Assembly (NCBI RefSeq): GCF_014773545.1
Contig: NZ_SDDV01000004.1
Coordinates: forward strand, 124,001-188,000
Reading direction: 5' to 3'
Source: Hydrogenophaga sp.
Lineage (GTDB): Bacteria > Pseudomonadota > Gammaproteobacteria > Burkholderiales > Burkholderiaceae_C
DNA: 64,000 bases
The notes under the pieces are model-generated. The model made no database searches. It had not been told where the DNA came from and saw only the letters and a list, made by a program, of their open reading frames with translations. This document shows positions 55,810 through 64,000 of this stretch, one piece after another (position 1 is the stretch's first letter; each line of letters starts with the position of its first letter). The position numbers and the translations under genes are program-made.

Positions 55810-56907
55810 TCAAGCCTGGCCCAGCCGCTGCAGCCAACCGCCGGGCAGTCGCCCCACCGAGCCCTGCAATTCCAGCTCCAGCAGGCGCGCTTGCAGATGA
55901 GCGGTGTCCAGGCCGGTGCGGTCTTGCAAAGCGTCCAGACGGATGGGGTCAAAACCCATGGCGTCGAGCAGGCTGTCGATCGGCGCTGGCGCACGCTGGT
56001 CGGCGTCAGGGCTGTGCAGCGGCCCGTCTAGGCGCAGCTCTTCCAAAATGTCTTGCGCCGACTCGACCAGCTTGGCACCCAGGCGGATCAGGGCGTGGCA
56101 GCCGCGCGATTGCGGCGCGTGGATCGACCCCGGAATGGCGAATACCTCGCGCCCCTGTTCGGCGGCCAGCCGAGCGGTGATCAGTGAGCCCGAGTGCAGC
56201 GCTGCTTCTACCACCAGCGTGCCCTGCGACAAGCCGGCAATGATGCGGTTGCGACGCGGGAAATTCGCCGCCAGCGGCGGCGTGCCGAGCGCCCATTCGC
56301 TCACGATCGCACCGCTGGCCGCAATGCGCTCGGCCAGCGCGCGGTGGCTGTTTGGATAGACCCGGTCCAGCCCGGTGCCGACCACCGCGATGGTGATGGC
56401 GTTGGACGCCAACGCGCCTTCGTGCGCGGCGCCGTCCACGCCCAGCGCCAGCCCAGAGACCACGCACACGCCGGCCCGGCCCAGCGCGCGCGCGAACTGG
56501 TGCGCGTTGGCCTGACCCTGCGGCGTCGGGCTGCGGCTGCCGACGATCGCCAGTCGCAGTGGGTGGCGCAACGCTTCGAGCTGGCCCTGCACATAAAGCA
56601 GCAGCGGCGGGTCTGCCATCTGCAGCAACTCGCTCGGGTAGTGCGGGTCAGCCAGGCTCAGCACGTGGTGCATGGGCGACGCCGCCAGCCAGTCTTGCAG
56701 CCGCTGCACAGCGGCGGGCAAATCCGGCGGTGGACACTGCAGCGCCTGCGTCACCTGGGCGCCGACCAGCGCCCGCCAAGCGGCGGCGGGTTGCCTGAAT
56801 ATGACCGTCGGCAGGCCAAAGGCGTCCAGCAAGCGGCGCGCTGTCACGGGGCCGACGCCGGGCGTGAGCAGCAAGCGCAGCCAGGCGCCCAGTTCGTCGG
56901 GAGCCAT
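55810..56907 (-). CDS. dprA: DNA-processing protein DprA
   Basis: 365 residues. DprA protects incoming single-stranded DNA and loads RecA during natural transformation. The N-terminal SAM-like region (LRLLLTPGVGPVTARRLLDAFG) and the Rossmann-fold core are clear: IVGSRSPTPQGQANA, VVSGLALGVDGAAHEGAL, AVVGTGLDRVYP, and NFPRRNRIIAGLSQGTLVVEAALHSGSLITARLAAEQGREVFAIPG. A C-terminal winged-helix-like domain (about 305-360) is also present. It starts 8 bp after the LysM gene, so the two are probably co-transcribed. Confidence 0.94.
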   Translation of the reverse strand: MAPDELGAWLRLLLTPGVGPVTARRLLDAFGLPTVIFRQPAAAWRALVGAQVTQALQCPPPDLPAAVQRLQDWLAASPMHHVLSLADPHYPSELLQMADPPLLLYVQGQLEALRHPLRLAIVGSRSPTPQGQANAHQFARALGRAGVCVVSGLALGVDGAAHEGALASNAITIAVVGTGLDRVYPNSHRALAERIAASGAIVSEWALGTPPLAANFPRRNRIIAGLSQGTLVVEAALHSGSLITARLAAEQGREVFAIPGSIHAPQSRGCHALIRLGAKLVESAQDILEELRLDGPLHSPDADQRAPAPIDSLLDAMGFDPIRLDALQDRTGLDTAHLQARLLELELQGSVGRLPGGWLQRLGQA

Positions 56908-56915
56908 GCGGGCAA

Positions 56916-58163
56916 TCAGGGGTTGGAGAAGTGGTCTCCCACTTTCACGCCATCGGCAATCTGCAGCACCAGCGCGTAAGACAGCTTGTCAAATGTGCGA
57001 AACACCATCATCAGTCCGTTGCGCTCGCCCGGCAGCCGCAGTTGCGGTTGCGCCGGGTCGGTGCGGTCGGTCACCAGATGGCTGTCGCGCAGCACGGCCA
57101 GCACGTGGCCGCGCTCTAGCCCATGCGCGCGGCCGCGGTTGATCGCCACCACCTGGTTTTGTCCGACAAAGCTGACCGCATCGCCGTACACCGAGACGAT
57201 TTGCCCGTCCTGGGCGCGCTCGGATGTGCTCGGAACGAAGGGCTGCCAGTCGCGCGCCGCCGCGGGCAATAAGCGGTCACCGATGCGCATTTCCTGGCGG
57301 GAAAACACGATGTCTATGGTGGCCGGAACGATTTCGGTGTGGCTCTGGCCCTGCGCGTCGGTGCGGGTCTGGCTGGATTCGCCGCGCACCAAGCGGGCCT
57401 TGCCCAGGAACTGCGCTTCAAAACCCAGCACCTCACCCGTGGCAGGGTCTTTCAGGGGCACCGCGTTGCGAAAAACGCGCAGCTCACGCGCCTGATCGGG
57501 GCCCAGGGTCAGCGCCTCAGGGCTGGCCGTGTCGCTGTATTGCGCGCGTGCGTAGGCGCGGTCTCCGCGGCTGAGCAGCACCCGGGTCTCCTGGGTGGCG
57601 ACGATGCGAGGTGCGCGCGCGAAGCTGGCTTCGTCGACGATTTCGGACTCGCTCAGAAAAGCCTTGATCGCCTGCAGCGAAACCGGCGCAATAGCCAATT
57701 CGTCCAGGGCTTGCACGCGGGTGCGCGGCGACAGCCGCACGGTGGGGAGATCGTTTGCGGCGGCGCCGGGTGCGCGGGTGCTCAAAATGGCGCGGCCGCT
57801 GGACGTGTCGAGGTAGAGCACCTGACCCGGGAAAATCAGGTGCGGGTTGCGAATGTCTTGCCGGTTCATGCCCCAGAGCTCGGGCCAGCGCCAGGGGCTC
57901 TTGAGAAACAGGCTGGAGATCGCCCACAGCGTGTCGCCACGCTCAACCGTGTGGCTGTGCGGCGCGTTGGCGGCCAGTTCGGACAGTGGCACGCCGGCTT
58001 GGGCGACCTGATCCGCCGTGGCGCGCTGGGCTGCGGTGATGGGGAATGGCTGTGCCCAGACGCTGCTGCCGAATGCGGTGGCGAGCAGTGCAGCCGCGCA
58101 CAGCAACGCGCGCGCTGCAGACAGGGGGTGGGCAGGGACGGACAGGCAGGTGGACAGTGGCAT
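56916..58163 (-). CDS. LysM-domain secreted protein
   Basis: 415 residues from ATG 58163, with a signal peptide ending SSVWAQ. A LysM domain at about residues 68-117 (HTVERGDTLWAISSLFL, NPHLIFPGQVLYLD) binds peptidoglycan. The rest (about 150-415) is a conserved beta-rich region without a recognised catalytic motif. Proteins of this kind commonly precede dprA in Burkholderiales. It is probably a periplasmic or cell-wall-associated structural factor. The frame is open upstream to 58424 but that part lacks a signal peptide and overlaps the divergent promoter region of def. Confidence 0.82.
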   Translation of the reverse strand: MPLSTCLSVPAHPLSAARALLCAAALLATAFGSSVWAQPFPITAAQRATADQVAQAGVPLSELAANAPHSHTVERGDTLWAISSLFLKSPWRWPELWGMNRQDIRNPHLIFPGQVLYLDTSSGRAILSTRAPGAAANDLPTVRLSPRTRVQALDELAIAPVSLQAIKAFLSESEIVDEASFARAPRIVATQETRVLLSRGDRAYARAQYSDTASPEALTLGPDQARELRVFRNAVPLKDPATGEVLGFEAQFLGKARLVRGESSQTRTDAQGQSHTEIVPATIDIVFSRQEMRIGDRLLPAAARDWQPFVPSTSERAQDGQIVSVYGDAVSFVGQNQVVAINRGRAHGLERGHVLAVLRDSHLVTDRTDPAQPQLRLPGERNGLMMVFRTFDKLSYALVLQIADGVKVGDHFSNP

Positions 58164-58422
58164 GGGTAGGGCTTGCGGGCAAGTGGCGATGCAGTCGGGG
58201 CCTCGGACCGCCAGCGTCCGCCCGGCTGGCGGGCCAAGCTCGTCTTGACAACCCGGCTGCGATTTTGCGCTCAAGCCCTTGATTAGGCAATGCTTGTCGA
58301 CTATGGGACTGGCAGCGCGGGGAAAAAGTGGCGAAAATAGCAAAAACCGATCTGCTTTGCGCCCAGTCATTCGCCCGGTGCCGACTGGTGCGCCCGCTGT
58401 CCACCGATTGCCCGCGCCCGCC

Positions 58423-58950
58423 ATGACCGACCTCGCACCTGCTCTGCTCGAGATTTTGCGCTACCCCGACCCGCGCCTGCACACCGTGGCGCGCCCGGTG
58501 CAGGGGGTGGACGACCGCATCCGCGCCTTGATCGAACGCATGTTTGCCACCATGCACGCGGCCAACGGCATTGGGCTGGCGGCAACTCAGGTCGATGTGC
58601 ACGAGCGCCTGATTGTGATTGACGTCAGCGAGGCGCGCGACCAGCCGCTGGTGCTGATCAACCCAGAGTTCGAATGGCTCAGCCCCGAGACGCGCAAGGG
58701 CGAGGAGGGCTGCCTGTCGGTGCCCGGCATCTACGATGGCGTCGAGCGTGCCATTGCCGTGCGGGTGCGCGCGCTCGACGCACAAGGCCTTGCGCGCAGC
58801 ATCGAAGCTCAGGACATGCTGGCGGTGTGCATACAGCACGAAATGGACCATCTGCTCGGCCGCGTGTTCGTCGAACACCTCTCGCCGCTCAAGCGCCTGC
58901 GCATTCAGAGCAAGCTGGCCAAGGCGCAGCGCGAGGCGCTGCGGGCATGA
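58423..58950 (+). CDS. def: Peptide deformylase
   Basis: 175 residues. It removes the formyl group from the N-terminal methionine of new proteins. All three metal motifs are present: [18 protein letters not shown] (Cys ligand) and QHEMDHLLG (two His ligands and catalytic Glu). The start ATG 58423 reads [20 protein letters not shown]. It overlaps fmt by 4 bp, the common def-fmt pairing. A divergent gap of 259 bp separates it from the LysM gene. Confidence 0.95.
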   Translation: MTDLAPALLEILRYPDPRLHTVARPVQGVDDRIRALIERMFATMHAANGIGLAATQVDVHERLIVIDVSEARDQPLVLINPEFEWLSPETRKGEEGCLSVPGIYDGVERAIAVRVRALDAQGLARSIEAQDMLAVCIQHEMDHLLGRVFVEHLSPLKRLRIQSKLAKAQREALRA

Positions 58951-59966
58951 GGCTGATTTTTGCCGGCACCCCTGAATTCGCCCGCGTGGCGCTGCAGCAC
59001 CTGCTCGCTGCCCGGCACGAGGTCGCGCTGGTGCTGACCCAGCCGGATCGGCCCGCCGGGCGCGGCATGAAGCTGCAGCCCTCGGCGGTCAAGCAGCTTG
59101 CGCTGGCGCAGCAGATCGCGCTGGCGCAGCCGCGCAGCCTGCGACTGGACGGCAACTACGCTGCCGACGCCGCGCAGGCGCGCGCAGCGATGCAAGCCGC
59201 GCAGGCCGACGCCATGGTGGTGGTGGCCTTTGGCCTGCTGCTGCCGCCGTGGCTGCTCGACCTCATGCGCCAGCCTGGGCCGGGTGGCGCAGCGCCGCGC
59301 GGCTGGGGCTGCTTCAATATCCACGCTTCCTTGCTGCCGCGCTGGCGCGGAGCGGCACCGATTCAGCGCGCCATCGAGGCCGGCGACGCGCAGACTGGCA
59401 TCAGCATCATGCAAATGGACGCCGGGCTCGACACCGGCGACGTGCTGCTGCAACAGGCGCTGCCGATCGGCCCGCACGACAACAGCGCCAGCCTGCACCA
59501 GCGCTTGGCCGACCTGGGTGGGTCCTTGATGCTGCAGGTGCTGGCGCAGGCCGACGCGGGCACGCTGCGGCCGCAGCGCCAGCCCGGCGCTGGCATCAGC
59601 TACGCGCACAAGATTGAGAAAGCCGAAGCGGCCATCGACTGGACCTTGCCAGCCGACTTGTTGGCGCGGCGCGTGCGCGCCTTCAACCCGGCGCCCGGCG
59701 CTTGCACCGCATGGGCGCAGGAGCCGCTCAAGGTCTGGCAGGCGCAGGCCGAACATGCGCCGGCGCTGGCAAGCGCACAGCCTGGCCAGGTGTTGTCTGT
59801 CGAAGCCGACGGCATCCGGGTGCAAACCGGCTGCGGCGTGCTGCGCCTGACCGAGCTGCAGCGCGCCGGGGGCAAGCGGCTGGCAGTGGCAGATTTCTTG
59901 CGCGGCTTTGCGCTCACCGTGGGGCAGGTGTTCGACGCCAGCCCCAGACAGAAAACGAGCGCTTGA
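58947..59966 (+). CDS. fmt: Methionyl-tRNA formyltransferase
   Basis: 339 residues. It formylates the initiator methionyl-tRNA using 10-formyltetrahydrofolate. The N-terminus is [20 protein letters not shown], and the catalytic core has [20 protein letters not shown] (Asn and His) and [13 protein letters not shown] (Asp). The C-terminal OB-like tRNA-binding domain spans about 210-330. The ATGA overlap with def gives the start. Its TGA overlaps the ATG of the azlC-like gene, so def-fmt-azlC-azlD is one transcription unit. Confidence 0.95.
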   Translation: MRLIFAGTPEFARVALQHLLAARHEVALVLTQPDRPAGRGMKLQPSAVKQLALAQQIALAQPRSLRLDGNYAADAAQARAAMQAAQADAMVVVAFGLLLPPWLLDLMRQPGPGGAAPRGWGCFNIHASLLPRWRGAAPIQRAIEAGDAQTGISIMQMDAGLDTGDVLLQQALPIGPHDNSASLHQRLADLGGSLMLQVLAQADAGTLRPQRQPGAGISYAHKIEKAEAAIDWTLPADLLARRVRAFNPAPGACTAWAQEPLKVWQAQAEHAPALASAQPGQVLSVEADGIRVQTGCGVLRLTELQRAGGKRLAVADFLRGFALTVGQVFDASPRQKTSA

Positions 59967-60709
59967 TGTTTTACCGGCGCAGCTACCGGCGCCACGCTGA
60001 ATTTTGGGACGGCGTGCGCGACCAAAGCGGCGCCACTCTGGGCATGGCGGCCTGGGGCCTGATGACTGGCGTGGCGATGGTCGCGGCCGGTCTTTCGGTC
60101 GCCGAGGCGGTGCTGATGACGCTGATCGTCTACGCCGGCAGCGCCCAGCTCGCCGCCTTGCCGCTGATGGTTACGGGCGCGCCGCTGTGGGTGATTCTGG
60201 TTGCCGCGGTGTGCGTCAACCTGCGCTTCGTGGTGTTTTCGGCCCACTTGCGGCCCTATATGATGCATCTGCCCTTATGGCAGCGCATGGTCAGCGGCTA
60301 CCTCACCATCGACCTGAGCTACGTGTTCTTCGTGCGCCGCTATCCGACGCCGGGCCACAGCGCCGACGAGCGCGAGCGCCAGCAGGCTTATCTGATGGGC
60401 AACTGCGCGGTGAACTACCTGTCCTGGATGTCGGCCAGCCTGATCGGGGTGTTGCTAGCCAACGCCATTCCCCCCGCCTGGGGTCTGGGTTTCGCTGGAA
60501 TTCTGGCGCTCTTGGGCGTGCTTTGTTCGCTGGCCACCTCGCCCTTGCGGGTGGTTTCGGCCACGGTGGCGGGGACGGCGGCGGTGGCGGCGTTTGCGCT
60601 GCCGCTCAACCTCAACATCGTGGTGGCGATCGCCAGCGCGGTCGTCATTTGTTTGCTGCTGGAAAAAATGCTGCCGCCCGATTCCGCACCTGGAGCCCCC
60701 CGTGTTTGA
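59966..60709 (+). CDS. azlC: AzlC-family branched-chain amino acid exporter, large subunit
   Basis: 247 residues with about six membrane helices. The family signature (GVxxGxxA then AGSAQ) is visible: GLMTGVAMVAAGLSVAEA, VYAGSAQLAALPL and NLRFVVFSAHLRPYMM. AzlC works with the small AzlD subunit; in other species the pair (BrnFE/YgaZH) exports branched-chain amino acids and methionine. The substrate here is not known. The ATG at 59966 overlaps the fmt stop by one base. Confidence 0.85.
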   Translation: MFYRRSYRRHAEFWDGVRDQSGATLGMAAWGLMTGVAMVAAGLSVAEAVLMTLIVYAGSAQLAALPLMVTGAPLWVILVAAVCVNLRFVVFSAHLRPYMMHLPLWQRMVSGYLTIDLSYVFFVRRYPTPGHSADERERQQAYLMGNCAVNYLSWMSASLIGVLLANAIPPAWGLGFAGILALLGVLCSLATSPLRVVSATVAGTAAVAAFALPLNLNIVVAIASAVVICLLLEKMLPPDSAPGAPRV

Positions 60710-61037
60710 CGTCGACCCGCGCACCCTGCTGACGATCGTCGCACTCGGCGTCATCACCGTGCTGACGCGCGGCTTTTTCTTCATCTCCAGCAAGCCCTGG
60801 ACCTTGCCGCCGTGGGCGCAGCGCGGCATGCAGTACGCCCCCATTGCCGCGCTGGCGGCGGTGGTGCTGCCGGCCGTGGTGCTGACGCAGGGTGAATTGA
60901 TCGACACCTGGCAGGACGCGCGCTTGTTCGCCGCGGCCGCCGGGGCGGCCTGGTTTTTCTGGCAACGCGGCGTACTCGGCACCATCGTGGCCGGCATGGC
61001 GGTTTACCTGCCGCTGCGTCTGGGCCTGGGCTGGTAG
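60702..61037 (+). CDS. azlD: AzlD-family branched-chain amino acid exporter, small subunit
   Basis: 111 residues from GTG 60702, preceded by GGAG, and overlapping azlC by 8 bp. It has four hydrophobic segments and the family pattern LLTIVALGVITVLTRGFFFIS, MQYAPIAALAAVVLPAV and LGTIVAGMAVYLPLR. It pairs with AzlC. The longer frame upstream is not used because it overlaps azlC by more than 100 bp. Confidence 0.85.
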   Translation: MFDVDPRTLLTIVALGVITVLTRGFFFISSKPWTLPPWAQRGMQYAPIAALAAVVLPAVVLTQGELIDTWQDARLFAAAAGAAWFFWQRGVLGTIVAGMAVYLPLRLGLGW

Positions 61038-61121
61038 GTCGTGGCCGTGTGGCGGCCCACTGTCACGCCGCTGCGCTAAAGTCGCGCTTTGCGTCTGACC
61101 ACGCCCACTTCGGAGATCGAC

Positions 61122-62492
61122 ATGCAAGCCTCGCCGCCTCAGGTTGAATTTGCCCAGGCAGTGCGGTTTTGGCTCAAGCTCGGCTTCATCGGTTTTGGCG
61201 GCCCGGCCGGGCAGATCGCCATCATGCACCGCGAACTGGTCGAGCAAAAGCGCTGGATCAGCGAGCAGCGTTTTTTGCACGCACTCAACTACTGCATGCT
61301 GCTGCCCGGGCCGGAGGCGCAGCAACTCGCCACCTACATCGGATGGATGCTGCACCGCACCTGGGGCGGCGTGGTCGCCGGGGTGTTGTTCGTGCTGCCC
61401 TCGCTGCTGCTGCTGATCGCGCTCAGCTCGGTCTACGTCGCCTACGGCCACCTGGCCTGGATGAGCGCGCTGCTGTACGGCATCAAGCCCGCGGTGGCGG
61501 CTCTGGTGCTGCATGCGGTGCACCGCATCGGCAGCAAGACGCTGCAGCATCCGCGCCGCGCGCCGCTGCTGTGGGCCATTGCGCTGGCCAGTTTTGTCGC
61601 CATCCACGCTTTTGCGGTGCCCTTTCCCGCCATCGTTTTCAGCGCCTTGCTGCTCGGCTGGCTGGGCGGGCGCTACTTGCCCGGGCAGTTTTCCCATCTC
61701 GGCTCGTCGCATGCACAACTGGGCGGCGCGCACGGCAGCGGCGCGGCCGTGATCGACGACGGCACGCCCTTGCCCGCGCACGCGCGCTTTTCGCGCCCGC
61801 GCCTGCTGCGCGTGCTGCTGGCGGGTGCCGTGCTCTGGAGCCTGCCCATGCTGGCGCTGCTGCTCTGGCAGGGCTGGAGCGGCACGCTGGCGGCCATGGG
61901 CTGGTTCTTCACCAAGGCCGCGCTGCTGACTTTTGGCGGCGCCTACGCCGTGCTGCCCTACGTCTATCAGGGTGCGGTGGTCGAACACGGCTGGCTGAGC
62001 GGCACCCAAATGATGGACGGCCTGGCGCTGGGCCAAACCCTGCCCGGTCCGCTCATCATGGTGGTGGCTTTCGTGGGCTTTCTGGGCGGCTGGAGCCAGC
62101 AGGTGCTGGGGCCGGAAGCGCTGTTTCTGGGCGCCATTCTGGCCGCCTGCGTCGTCACCTGGTTTACTTTTCTGCCCTCGTTCATTTTGATCCTGGCCGG
62201 CGGTCCGCTGGTCGAGGGCACGCACGGCAAGCTGCAATTCACCGCGCCCATGAGCGCCATCACCGCCGCCGTGGTCGGTGTGATCGCCAGCCTGGGGCTG
62301 TTTTTTCTCACCTACGTGGCCTTTCCGGCCGGAGCCGGCGGCGCGTGGTGGCAGCAAGTCGACTGGGTCGCGCTGGCGCTGGCGCTGCTGGCCTTGCTGG
62401 CGCTGGTGCGCTGGCAACTGGGGGTGCCGGCGCTCATTGGTCTGAGCGCCCTGGCCGGCGCGGGCCTGCACGCGTTCGGCTGGGTGGCTTGA
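61122..62492 (+). CDS. chrA: Chromate efflux transporter ChrA (CHR family)
   Basis: 456 residues with GGAGA before ATG 61122. It is a two-domain (long) CHR transporter. The first half has FWLKLGFIGFGGPAGQIAIMHRELVEQKRWISEQRFLHAL and LLPGPEAQQLATYIGWMLH; the second repeats the pattern with FFTKAALLTFGGAYAVLPYVYQGAV and LALGQTLPGPLIMVVAFVGFLGG. These contain the paired FGG and PGP motifs. Chromate export protects against chromium stress; some members transport other oxyanions. There is no chrB beside it, so regulation is unclear. Confidence 0.9.
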   Translation: MQASPPQVEFAQAVRFWLKLGFIGFGGPAGQIAIMHRELVEQKRWISEQRFLHALNYCMLLPGPEAQQLATYIGWMLHRTWGGVVAGVLFVLPSLLLLIALSSVYVAYGHLAWMSALLYGIKPAVAALVLHAVHRIGSKTLQHPRRAPLLWAIALASFVAIHAFAVPFPAIVFSALLLGWLGGRYLPGQFSHLGSSHAQLGGAHGSGAAVIDDGTPLPAHARFSRPRLLRVLLAGAVLWSLPMLALLLWQGWSGTLAAMGWFFTKAALLTFGGAYAVLPYVYQGAVVEHGWLSGTQMMDGLALGQTLPGPLIMVVAFVGFLGGWSQQVLGPEALFLGAILAACVVTWFTFLPSFILILAGGPLVEGTHGKLQFTAPMSAITAAVVGVIASLGLFFLTYVAFPAGAGGAWWQQVDWVALALALLALLALVRWQLGVPALIGLSALAGAGLHAFGWVA

Positions 62493-62518
62493 CGCTGCTT
62501 GTGCTATATTGGAAGCCT

Positions 62519-62590
62519 ATGCAAGCGCGTTTGGTCTTTGCCTTTTATTTTTGGTTCTCAGTCCCTGGCGGACGAGAGGCCAAGCCGTAA
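62519..62590 (+). CDS. Leader peptide of the aroG attenuator (Phe/Tyr/Trp-rich)
   Basis: A 23-codon frame with GGAAG 4-8 nt upstream. Codons 7-13 encode FAFYFWF, i.e. four Phe, one Tyr and one Trp in seven residues. The chance of such a run in GC-rich DNA is very low, and TTT codons are unusual here. It is followed at 24-57 nt by an intrinsic terminator and then by aroG. The peptide itself is unlikely to have a function beyond stalling the ribosome. Confidence 0.8.
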   Translation: MQARLVFAFYFWFSVPGGREAKP

Positions 62591-62611
62591 GCGCAGCACC
62601 TGAACTCGATC

Positions 62612-62646
62612 AAACCGCCGGAGCCACCAGCCCGGCGGTTTTTTTT
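62612..62646 (+). terminator. Attenuator terminator of aroG
   Basis: A 10-bp stem AAACCGCCGG (62612-62621) / CCGGCGGTTT (62632-62641) around a 10-nt loop, ending in eight T residues (62639-62646). This is a strong intrinsic terminator between the leader peptide and aroG (24 bp before its ATG). A CCTGGCGG stretch inside the leader frame (62564-62571) is partly complementary to the 5' arm and may be the competing antiterminator. Confidence 0.85.
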
Positions 62647-62669
62647 ATTCCCTTTGGAGGAGCCCCGTC

Positions 62670-63815
62670 ATGAATGCACAGTCCATCTACGCCGGCAGCG
62701 ATGCCTGGCATGCACGCGCGGTTGACAAAACCAGCCAGACCGATGACGAACGCATCAAGGACATCACCGTGCTGCCTCCGCCCGAACACCTGATTCGCTT
62801 CTTCCCCATCGGCGGCACGCCGGTAGAGGCCTTGATTGGGCAGACCCGCCGGCGCATTCACGACATTCTGCACGGGCGCGACCAGCGCTTGCTGGTGGTG
62901 ATTGGCCCGTGCTCGATTCACGACCCGGTGGCCGCGCTGGACTATGCGCGCCGCCTGTTGCCGCTGCGCGAGCGCTACGCCGATGTGCTGGAGATCGTGA
63001 TGCGGGTCTACTTCGAGAAACCGCGCACCACGGTGGGCTGGAAGGGCCTGATCAACGACCCCTACCTGGACGACAGTTTTCGCATCGACGAGGGTCTGCG
63101 CATCGCGCGCCATTTGCTGATCGAGATCAACCGCCTGGGCCTGCCGGCCGGCAGCGAATTTCTGGACGTGATTTCGCCGCAGTACATTGGCGACCTCATC
63201 AGTTGGGGCGCCATTGGCGCGCGCACCACCGAGAGCCAGGTGCACCGTGAACTGGCTTCCGGGCTGTCGGCGCCGATTGGTTTCAAGAACGGCACCGACG
63301 GCAACATCCGCATCGCCACCGACGCGATTCAAGCCGCCGCGCGCGGCCACCATTTTCTGTCGGTGCACAAAAACGGCCAGGTCGCCATCGTTCGCACCGC
63401 GGGCAATAAGGACTGCCACCTGATTTTGCGCGGCGGCAAGGCGCCCAATTACGACGCTGCTCACGTGCTGGCCGCGGTCCAGGCCCTGGAAGCTGCCAGA
63501 CTGCCGCCGCGCCTGATGATCGATTGCAGCCATGCCAACAGCAGCAAGCAGCACGAGCGGCAGTTGGTGGTAGCGCGCGACATTGCAGACCAGATTGCGG
63601 CCGGCTCGCGCAGCGTGCTCGGCGTGATGATCGAGAGCCACATCGAGGCCGGGGCGCAAAAGTTCAGCCCGGGCCAGGACGCGGTGGACAAACTGCGCTA
63701 CGGCCAGAGCATCACCGACGCCTGTCTGGGCTGGGACGATTCGGTGCAGGCGCTCGATCTGTTGGCGCAGGCGCTGCGCTCGGTGCAGAGCAAAACCGCG
63801 CCAAGAACCCCTTGA
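62670..63815 (+). CDS. aroG: 3-deoxy-7-phosphoheptulonate synthase (class I, AroG-like)
   Basis: 381 residues with GGAGGAG before the ATG. DAHP synthase condenses phosphoenolpyruvate with erythrose 4-phosphate, the first step to Phe, Tyr and Trp. Class I type Ia signatures are LLVVIGPCSIHDPVAALDYA, MRVYFEKPRTTVGWKGLINDP, the GARTTESQVHRELASGLSAPIGFKNGTDG active-site block, and DCSHANSSKQHE with metal ligands. The residues around the inhibitor pocket do not let me say which aromatic amino acid inhibits it. It stands behind a leader peptide and terminator, so attenuation by aromatic amino acids is likely. Confidence 0.95.
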   Translation: MNAQSIYAGSDAWHARAVDKTSQTDDERIKDITVLPPPEHLIRFFPIGGTPVEALIGQTRRRIHDILHGRDQRLLVVIGPCSIHDPVAALDYARRLLPLRERYADVLEIVMRVYFEKPRTTVGWKGLINDPYLDDSFRIDEGLRIARHLLIEINRLGLPAGSEFLDVISPQYIGDLISWGAIGARTTESQVHRELASGLSAPIGFKNGTDGNIRIATDAIQAAARGHHFLSVHKNGQVAIVRTAGNKDCHLILRGGKAPNYDAAHVLAAVQALEAARLPPRLMIDCSHANSSKQHERQLVVARDIADQIAAGSRSVLGVMIESHIEAGAQKFSPGQDAVDKLRYGQSITDACLGWDDSVQALDLLAQALRSVQSKTAPRTP

Positions 63816-63849
63816 GTGCTTGGGCCGCCGGGTTCAATAGAATCGGCCC

Positions 63850-64000
63850 ATGCACATTCACATCCTGGGCATTTGCGGCACCTTCATGGGCGGCTTGGCC
63901 GTGCTGGCGCGTCAGGCCGGCCACCGCGTCACCGGCTGCGACGCCGCCGTCTACCCGCCCATGAGCGAGCAGTTGCAGTCGCTGGGCATCGAGCTGATCG
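63850..64000 (+). CDS. mpl: UDP-N-acetylmuramate:tripeptide ligase Mpl (3' partial)
   Basis: Only the first 50 residues are in the window. The start MHIHILGICGTFMGGLAVLARQAGHRVTGCDAAVYPPMS is the Rossmann-like MurC/Mpl-type N-terminus; HILGICGTFMGGLA distinguishes Mpl from MurC. Mpl attaches recycled tripeptide to UDP-MurNAc, the same recycling pathway that AmpD feeds. The gene continues beyond the right edge. Confidence 0.85.
   Translation, partial: MHIHILGICGTFMGGLAVLARQAGHRVTGCDAAVYPPMSEQLQSLGIELI

Noticed and set aside
62489-62510. TTGACG and TATATT as a promoter for the aroG leader
   Set aside because: Spacing is only 10 bp and TTGA includes the chrA stop codon; an extended -10 would start transcription almost at the leader ATG.

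Overview
The window is GC-rich, gene-dense chromosome of a betaproteobacterium. Burkholderiales, most likely Comamonadaceae, is inferred from gene content and order: pilS-pilR beside a CcsA-type cytochrome assembly gene, a flhDC/motAB/cheYZ/flhBAF/fliA flagellar block, malate synthase G, a fused indolepyruvate oxidoreductase, and ampD, nrdAB and yajC-secDF. I see no rRNA, tRNA, CRISPR array, prophage or insertion sequence. Almost all long overlapping reading frames are GC-bias shadows of real genes.

Layout. 1-4.7 kb: end of a ccsA-like gene, a small PP0621-like protein, pilS-pilR and ampD. 4.7-9.4 kb: aerobic ribonucleotide reductase nrdA-nrdB behind two NrdR boxes, then a small Lys/Ala-rich protein. 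10-24.1 kb: flagellar and chemotaxis genes. fliA, flhG-like, flhF, flhA, flhB, cheZ, cheY, motB, motA, flhC and flhD are on the minus strand; a PilZ flagellar brake, fliC and fliD are on the plus strand. Two sigma-28 promoter candidates (motA, fliC) are visible. 24.2-33.3 kb: glcB, an ODP-like metallo-beta-lactamase fold protein, purB, a glutathione S-transferase family gene, a rhombosortase-like protease and glnE. 33.5-40.2 kb: a YhdP-like giant envelope protein, a nitrilase-family amidase, a response-regulator remnant, a small membrane protein and mltA. 40.2-45.8 kb: a minus-strand surface-fibre locus with two paralogous pilin-like proteins, a PapD-type chaperone and an atypical outer-membrane beta-barrel in place of a recognisable usher. 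46.2-55.5 kb: fused indolepyruvate oxidoreductase, yajC-secD-secF and a DUF1631 protein. 55.8-64 kb: dprA, a LysM protein, def-fmt-azlC-azlD, a chromate transporter, an attenuator-controlled aroG and the start of mpl.

Most notable: (1) aroG is preceded by a 23-codon leader peptide containing FAFYFWF, followed by a strong intrinsic terminator, the arrangement of a ribosome-mediated attenuator sensing aromatic amino acids; (2) the surface-fibre locus at 40.2-45.8 kb, whose subunits and outer-membrane component do not match the classical chaperone-usher families I know; (3) an FlhG-like protein without a P-loop; (4) dispersed palindromic and 22-bp tandem repeats between or at the edges of genes, one of which decides the start of glnE; (5) paired NrdR boxes exactly 32 bp apart. 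All assignments come from reading the sequence; no database search was run.
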